Of a DNA stretch of 64,000 bases, positions 58,182-64,000 are shown in pieces (position 1 is the first letter of the stretch; the number at the start of each line of letters is the position of its first letter). The notes under the pieces are model-generated. The model was not told the DNA's origin and made no database searches. It saw only the letters and a list, made by a program, of their open reading frames with translations. The position numbers and the translations under genes were made by a program. Where the stretch lies: assembly GCF_963675165.1 (NCBI RefSeq), contig NC_087383.1, positions 1,093,399 through 1,157,398 on the forward strand, read 5' to 3'. The stretch comes from Halichondria panicea (Eukaryota; Porifera; Demospongiae; Suberitida; Halichondriidae).

Positions 58182-58345
58182 TTGCTGAACAAGACCTCGC
58201 TGCCAAGTCAGTTGACCCTGCCCACCTCAAGTCCTACCATTGCCCCGTGTGTGAACAGACCCTCCAACTGACTCCTATAGATATCCTCAAACATAAATGT
58301 AAACACGCTAAACAGTTAGTGCACAAATTTGTATGGACTATATAG
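58182..58345 (+). pseudogene. DHX34: Orphan copy of the DHX34 last exon (3)
   Basis: The reading frame and finger ([22 protein letters not shown]) are kept, with one Arg to Cys, but the original stop is lost and the frame runs on to a later TAG, adding FVWTI. Confidence 0.8.
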
Positions 58346-58408
58346 CTTCCACATGATTAGTTGCTTATACCTTTTGGCATCAGTACAGTTATGTCTATAT
58401 TTGAAATG

Positions 58409-58581
58409 CTGTGGTAGTTTCCCTGGGTATTTTGTAAACGTGCTGCTGTAGCGTTGTAATGTACATCTCTACTGAATGAGATCATGTGCAGATGGGTAAT
58501 TATACATTATTATGTAATAGGTGGTGGTTTCCCGGGGGGTTTTACTGTTCATGATGACCAAGCACTGCAGCACTATAAAAA
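58409..58581 (+). promoter_or_regulatory. Promoter of alpha gene 4
   Basis: GGTAGTTTCCCTGGGTATTTT at about 58410, GGTGGTTTCCCGGGGGGTTTT at about 58521, TATAAAAA from 58574, then a leader with GTAAGTTGAT near 58661. Confidence 0.55.
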
Positions 58582-58833
58582 TAGTTAGTGCTTATGTATT
58601 AAACTGCATTTATTGAGAAATTGTGTGGAAGCTGGAATCTAAATCTACATGTACGTATAAGTAAGTTGATTATAATCAATTTGACATTGCTATGCAATGC
58701 ACATGCCTATATATATACACGTGTATAGGTTTTGGTAGTATCACTCACTGTGTAGCTAGATGTATGCATGCAAGAATGCATGTGTATAGTGCACTGTATA
58801 TTCATGCATGATTGTTTTTACATTTCCAGCAAG

Positions 58834-60755
58834 ATGTTGTCTACAAAAGCTAAAGTCTGCGATATGGATGAGTATTACGATGGTCTTGCCTTCCGATTTG
58901 AAATGCCCAAAGAGGATCTATCTTTGAGGGGTGTTCGCATTGAAGATGGTGTGCCTACGCTGCTTTTCAGTGTTGCTAATAAAGTACCAACTATTATAGA
59001 GGAAGAAGTGGCCATGTGTATTCGTCTAAGCCAAGAAAACAAGCGTCCCGAGTTCTCCTACAATAGTTTTCTCCCTGGCCACCCTCTTGAAAGAACTGGC
59101 CGACATTTCAAGAATTACAAACCGCTCTGCACGAGACGCACTTCTATCGGAGAAACTCTTGCTGAAATCGACTGGCAAATGAAGTGCCTAATGGTTGGTG
59201 TCCGTAGTGACAAGAATAAGGAGAAATTCTGGTCATGGACTGAAAAAAGCGATGTTGATGGTTTGGTAAGTTACGAAAACTTTAAAAGTGATCCATCAAA
59301 GGAGGGTGGTATTTTCATGAAATGCAAGGGCGTATCTATTTGTGAAGATTCAAACCAGATCGTCTTTGAAGGAGAACCAGAAATGGCAATTGATTCCGTG
59401 AAATTTCCAGCATATTCACGTTACATCACAGAACATTTTGATTCTATTGCATACTATGACGAGCCGCTGTTTCTCAAAATGAAGGAGTACATAAAGCTCA
59501 TTCTTGCTGTTGAGTGGTTGAAAGAAAAAGGAGTTCACTTTAGCCAGAACTGGATACAAGAGCATACAGCACCCACGTACGATCCCCCCAAGTCGTTACA
59601 AGTGGAACTCTCAGCTGAAGAAACCAACTCAATCATGAAGAAGCTAAAAAAAGAGGCAAAGAAGGTAATGAAAAGGCCTGAAGTGTTGCAAGCCCTCTCC
59701 CAAAGCAAGTACGTGGATCGATTTCTGTTACGAAACCCACAGTGACAATGAATAGTAAAGGTGTTGAAGCTAAGTTTGAGCAAACCATTGCTGATCCTAC
59801 CTTTGAAATACTAACAGACTTGTATGTACCTCTTGTACAGAAGATAGTAGTGAGAGCAACTACACATGATTTTGATTTTCTCTATGAAGGTATGGACCCA
59901 AACATGCCAGTCACTGTTGACCCAGGTGCTAAAGAATTTGTTATACCAGAAGTGAAATCTTGGTCTGAGCTTATGGGGGAAACTGAATTCTTTCCTTGCA
60001 AGTGGCTACAAGATACTAGCGATGTGATGGTCAGATCTCCAGCTCTCACTGGTGGCATTTCAACTGCTAAAATTCCTGTCCATCGAGTGAACAAGCCTGT
60101 ACCTGTCCGATCAACGCCGGTTACGGTGAAAGCATCAAAGAATCGAAAAGCTCAGAAAATATATACTCCTGCTGTACATCCAACACAGGATGTAGTTAAT
60201 GCACCAACAACTAGCGCTCGTGTAAACACGCAAGCTGTCGCAACCGGTGGAGCACAGTGGATGCATGGACTGGAAGATTCTTACTCAAGTGTTGGAATGT
60301 CAAGAGATGGGACAACAATTAAACAACCATCACTACATATTCACGGACAAATAACACAGCTTATTGCTGGGAAAGAGTTTGGGCCTCCTTTGAGTCTATC
60401 CATGCATCTCCGTCTGCCCCCTAAAGAGGAATCATCATACGATCATGATAGCGGATGCTCAAGCCTTGCAAGGACCCCTATGTTTGGATCTCGTGAATCA
60501 TCGATTGCGGCTGCAAAAGACAAAGATGATTCATCCTCTATATTTTCTGATAGTGGTGTTAGCACTGCTTCAAACGAAAATAAGGGGAAGAAAATTGAAA
60601 CACACATCTTAGCAGGAGGTGGCATTGGATATCTTGGTTGCAATCATGAGGTGGTGGAGCTAAGACGTGATGGGAAGAAAGGACTACGAGTGAAACTGCA
60701 TAATCATTTACTTCCAGACAAAAATCTAGCTAGTGAGTGTATTGCTATGTCCTGA
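58834..60755 (+). pseudogene. Alpha-type gene 4 with one frameshift
   Basis: Matches alpha 1 from MLSTKAKV. A single base is missing near 59720 (GGATCGATTTCTG for GGATCGAGTCTCTG), so the first frame stops at 59745; the rest continues in the next frame to 60755. Apart from that it is open. The tail has one repeat-like unit (FGPPLSLSMHLRLPPKEESS), DHDSGCSSLARTPM, then an extra ~80 residues (IFSDSGVSTASNENKGKK and a basic end) not seen in alpha 1 but echoed in beta 5. Young pseudogene or sequence error. Confidence 0.8.
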
Positions 60756-61464
60756 ACAAAAAATTAGTTTAATACTTGATATGTGTGTATATGCATTGTT
60801 GTTGTTTGATGTTTACACCTAAACCTGTACCTACATGTATCTTTGCGTCACTCTTGCCAACAGCTGCAGGTGTTTACGTGGAACACCCACTCAATGATGT
60901 TAACAGTGGTAATTCCCCTGGTAATTCCCCTGGTATTTTCCCTGCATGCTGGTGATGGTTTCTCTGGTGGTTTCCCCGGCTTAAATTACTATAAAATAGT
61001 TGTTGAGTAGATAATGCATGCATTTGTTGCATTTGTTGAGCAGTTAGTGTTTGCGATACTGAAACGCTGAGTCTGAAAACTACACTGCATGGTCTATGTA
61101 AGTTGCTCTAATCAATGGACTATAATAATGACATTGCTGCATAATTAATTGCATGTGTGCATACTGTATACTGCACTGCACTGTAGCTGCAATACTATGC
61201 TATTTACAGTCTATAGCTATCTATGCAGCATAGATAGCATATAGACTATAAATACGCTCCATCGGTCCCCTCACCTGTTTTTTCCAGTGGTCATATAATC
61301 ATGTGTACGTGTGACAATACATTGATTGTAAAGGAAAGGAAAGTTATAGTCCCCTCACCTGTACATGTACATGTATATAACAATGAAATCTTGCATTATA
61401 ATTTTATATAAGAAATTAAGTCCGTCATTTTTGCAGTTAACATCATCATTTGATCAACAAGGTA
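60756..61464. promoter_or_regulatory. 5' region of beta 5
   Basis: No copy of the DHX34 exon here, unlike the spaces before copies 2-4. GGTAATTCCCCTGGTAATTC and GGTGGTTTCCCCGG lie at about 60909-60980, TATAAAAT at 60990. A leader donor GTAAGTTGCT is near 61097 and a possible acceptor TTTTTGCAG at about 61436. A short perfect-looking inverted repeat (GTCTATAGCTATCTATG) lies at 61209-61248. Confidence 0.5.
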
Positions 61465-63636
61465 ATGTCTTGCTCTAAGATGAGGAGTTTTACTCATGCC
61501 GATGAGTGCAAGTACAGTGATGGCGTGGCTTTCCTATTCAAGTTTTCCATGGGGGCAAATTTGGCCCTAAGATCTGTTGACTTCAAAAACGGTGTCCCGA
61601 GATTTCATTTTGAACCATCGCAAAATGTACCTATGCTGACTGAAGAAGATGTAGCTGTCATTGTTAAACTTTGCTTAGAAAAAAAACGCCCTGGGTTCTT
61701 CTACGAAGGATTTCACCCATTTCATCCATTCTCTAATAAGGGTAGGCTCTTCAAAGGGTACAGTCCCAGGTGGCTGCGAGGTACTTCTGTTGGGGAGCTG
61801 CTAGCTGAAGCCGATTGGTCAATGAAGTGCATTCACGTGGGTGTGAAAAGTGACAAGGAAAAGAAAAAATTCTCGGCATGGAACGAAACTAGCAATCTGA
61901 GAGGGCTGAGAACTCGAGAGGATTTTCCTGAAGATTGTCCCGGTGATACCATCATTATGTCTTGCCAGTCTGTTGATGTTGACAAACGAAATGATGAGCT
62001 TTTCTTTGTGGCCGAACCCAAAATGCGGATTGACTGTGTGCGGGATGGACACAATTTGGAGTACTCAAAGTACATCACTGAGATTTTCGACAGTGTGGCG
62101 TACCACGATGAGCCAAAGTTTCTGAAAATAAAAGAAATCATCAAGCTTGTTCTCGCGGTAGAGTGGCTGAAAGAGAAACTGGATGAGAAGAACATAAAGT
62201 TCAGCCAAGTTTGGATTGATGAGCACCTTCAGAAGCGAAAGCAACGCCCAACCGAACGAATCCAAGTAACTGTCCCTCCACAAGAGGCTCAGCGCCTTAT
62301 GAATGAAATCGTGGAAGCTAAGATGGATAAACAACTTGCTATGCCTAATTTGTCTAGATTGAACAAAAAAGTATCAAAGACAGGCTTTGAAGTAGGAACC
62401 ACAGCAAATGTACTCGGCTATAACATTCCAGTTGCATGCAGAGCATCGTTCAATGACTACAATTACCTGTTTGATGGCCAAGATCCAAACCAGCCAACTA
62501 AGTTCGGTCTGGACAAAGACACCGGAAAACTAATACTTGGCCCCCGACCCAATGTGAAATCATGGAACGAGTTGTACAGTCAGACGGTCCCCCAACCATG
62601 CACAGCTCCTTACACTGCTGATGGTTTCATAGGCCCCGCTATAACTGGAGGTGTCTCCACAAGCAGCTTCAAAACAAATCAAGTAAGACATGAGCACACC
62701 ACTCAAACGAAAGAGGATGTCGTGGTATCAGCTGATGAGAGCCTCGAGATGAGATATGCGGGCACTCCCAAGCCGAAAGCAACCGTAGCTCCACCTTCTG
62801 ATGTGGGTGTTACTACGGCACAATCTGAGCTCCGGAATCGTTTGCGAGAATCAGCTGGTATAAAAAACGCAGTAGGGTATGCTGATAAGGTATCCCACTT
62901 ATTCTTGACCGAAAATGGAGCACAAACATTGACTCAGAGAAAGGAAGTTGAAACACATACCTCAGCAAGAATGCCACAGCTTGAGGAAGAGGTAAGACTT
63001 CGTTTTAATCCATCCATTTCTCTGCCCCCTAAAGGAGAACCATCAGGCGATCGTGATAGCGGATGTATTCCAAGTACCCCTATGTCTGTATCTCCTGAAC
63101 CATCGATCGCTGCAACAGACAAAGACGATTCATCGCCAGTATCTTCTGATAGCGGTGTTATCACTGCTACAAACGAAGATAAGGGGAAGAAAGTTAAAAC
63201 ACGTATCTTAGCAGAAAAAGCACAGCTGGAAGAGATAGGACCTTCATCCGTGGACCTCTCTATGCCCCCTGGCCCTAAAGGAGAACCATCAGACGATTGT
63301 GATAGTGGATACTCAAGTCCTATGTCTGGATCTCCTGAACCATCGATTGCTGAAACAGACAAAGACGATTCATTGTCAGTATCCTCTGATAGCGGTGTTA
63401 TCACTGCTACAAATGAAAATGGAGCACAAACATTGGGGAAGCAAGTTGAAACACATATCTCAGCAGGAAAAGCACAGCTGGAAGAGGTAGGACCTCTATC
63501 CACGGACCCCCCTAAAGAAGAACCATCAGGCGATTGTGATAGCGGATACTCAAGTCCTATGTCTGTATCTCCTGAACCATCGATTGCTGAAACAGACAAA
63601 GACGATGATATGGATATGGATATAGAAGAAAAATAA
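61465..63636 (+). CDS. Beta-type protein 5 of the unrecognised family
   Basis: 723 residues from MSCSKMRSF; an upstream in-frame ATG at 61450 would add five. The N-terminal ~400 residues share the alpha plan (GELLAEADWSMKCIHVGVKSD, YSKYITEIFDSVAYHDEP, KEIIKLVLAVEWLKEK, GPAITGGVSTSSF) at clearly lower identity. The tail holds three ~75-residue repeats, each with a DSG motif (DRDSGCIPS, CDSGYSSPMS twice), SPEPSIA.TDKDDS and SSDSGVITATNE, and ends DMDMDIEEK. No 20-residue minisatellite. It is the only intact beta gene in the window. Very acidic and Ser/Pro-rich, so the tail is probably disordered. Confidence 0.83.
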   Translation: MSCSKMRSFTHADECKYSDGVAFLFKFSMGANLALRSVDFKNGVPRFHFEPSQNVPMLTEEDVAVIVKLCLEKKRPGFFYEGFHPFHPFSNKGRLFKGYSPRWLRGTSVGELLAEADWSMKCIHVGVKSDKEKKKFSAWNETSNLRGLRTREDFPEDCPGDTIIMSCQSVDVDKRNDELFFVAEPKMRIDCVRDGHNLEYSKYITEIFDSVAYHDEPKFLKIKEIIKLVLAVEWLKEKLDEKNIKFSQVWIDEHLQKRKQRPTERIQVTVPPQEAQRLMNEIVEAKMDKQLAMPNLSRLNKKVSKTGFEVGTTANVLGYNIPVACRASFNDYNYLFDGQDPNQPTKFGLDKDTGKLILGPRPNVKSWNELYSQTVPQPCTAPYTADGFIGPAITGGVSTSSFKTNQVRHEHTTQTKEDVVVSADESLEMRYAGTPKPKATVAPPSDVGVTTAQSELRNRLRESAGIKNAVGYADKVSHLFLTENGAQTLTQRKEVETHTSARMPQLEEEVRLRFNPSISLPPKGEPSGDRDSGCIPSTPMSVSPEPSIAATDKDDSSPVSSDSGVITATNEDKGKKVKTRILAEKAQLEEIGPSSVDLSMPPGPKGEPSDDCDSGYSSPMSGSPEPSIAETDKDDSLSVSSDSGVITATNENGAQTLGKQVETHISAGKAQLEEVGPLSTDPPKEEPSGDCDSGYSSPMSVSPEPSIAETDKDDDMDMDIEEK

Positions 63637-64000
63637 CTCCATTATTATAGCTGAGCAACTATTGTATTTATTATTGTTCTTGTATTAAATTTTTATGCGT
63701 TATGTTGAAATCATATCGATTCTGCAACAAAACTGACCAGCCTAGCTCCGAATCCAGGAGTATTTTTAATCGGCCTGGATTCGAGAACCAGTTTAGTATG
63801 GAATTGCTATATGCATGCTACTAGCTAACTGGCTGGGTTGCTTTCTTATTAATCTGTAGCTTGTTAATCTTCAATAAGATCAAATGTAGGTGTACTGTTG
63901 TGTTTGCATGGTGCCATCAGCTATGTAGCTTGCATATTATTATTATTGGTTGATAGCTGTTACTTGTAAGGTGGTCGATCTGTAGCCAGCCAGTTGCACA
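63637..64000. other. 3' flank of beta 5
   Basis: No gene seen. A piece with GAATCCAGG and CCTGGATTCGAG (about 63745-63792) forms a small inverted repeat related to the AGCCTCGATCCCAGG element family. Confidence 0.4.

Noticed and set aside
61209-61248. Short inverted repeat before beta 5 as a miRNA or terminator
   Set aside because: Only about 40 bp, AT-rich and with almost no loop; too short for a pre-miRNA.

Overview
The window looks like metazoan nuclear DNA, most likely from a demosponge such as Amphimedon queenslandica. It is AT-rich, has short introns with GT-AG borders, is dense in short inverted-repeat elements, and carries animal genes (NPHP1, INTS14, AF9/ENL, endophilin, ARL15, ABHD17, POLG, DHX34). 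The species name rests on overall look and recalled repeat style, not on a search.

Region 1 (1-25.0 kb) is a tandem segmental duplication. The unit runs from a POLG (mitochondrial DNA polymerase) exon, through a POLG intron holding a single-exon gene, to the POLG 3' exons and the last exon of the convergent ARL15 gene. The nested gene encodes a DRE-TIM/HMGL-like TIM barrel with a C-terminal EF-hand. There are four such genes (1.5, 9.7, 12.1 and 19.2 kb), three sets of POLG 3' exons (4.0, 14.6 and 21.6 kb), two decayed upstream POLG exons (7.3 and 17.0 kb) and two decayed ARL15 last exons (5.9 and 16.5 kb). The simplest reading is that the live POLG enters from the left and ends in the first set, while the live ARL15 (25.0 to 23.6 kb, minus) ends in the last unit. 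Paralogues differ by insertions, which date mobile elements: an 814-bp fold-back element at 6.16-6.98 kb has its empty site in the next unit.

Region 2 (25.4-48.1 kb) is ordinary dense gene space: endophilin-A (+), INTS14 (-), ABHD17 (-), a small leucine-rich-repeat gene (+), an AF9/ENL YEATS gene (-), NPHP1 (-) and DHX34 (+). NPHP1 and DHX34 are head to head, 204 bp apart. I could reconstruct exons for all the multi-exon genes, with consistent phase throughout. NPHP1 lacks the N-terminal coiled coil of vertebrate homologues.

Region 3 (48.1-64.0 kb) is a second tandem duplication, starting with the last exon of DHX34. It holds five copies of an unrecognised family: type alpha (48.6, 51.4, 58.8 kb) and type beta (54.7, 61.5 kb). 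Two copies are broken (54.7 and 58.8 kb), and orphan copies of the DHX34 last exon lie before three of them. The proteins have a conserved N-terminal region of about 400 residues, then a low-complexity tail. In two copies a 60-bp (20-residue) unit has expanded to 12 and 19 copies, and most tails end in DSG-containing serine-rich motifs. Intact alpha promoters share a TATA box and a pair of TTTCCCTGGG-like motifs.

The two duplicated regions share one architecture: a lineage-specific single-coding-exon gene family amplified in tandem beside or inside a conserved gene, carrying copies of that gene's terminal exon along.
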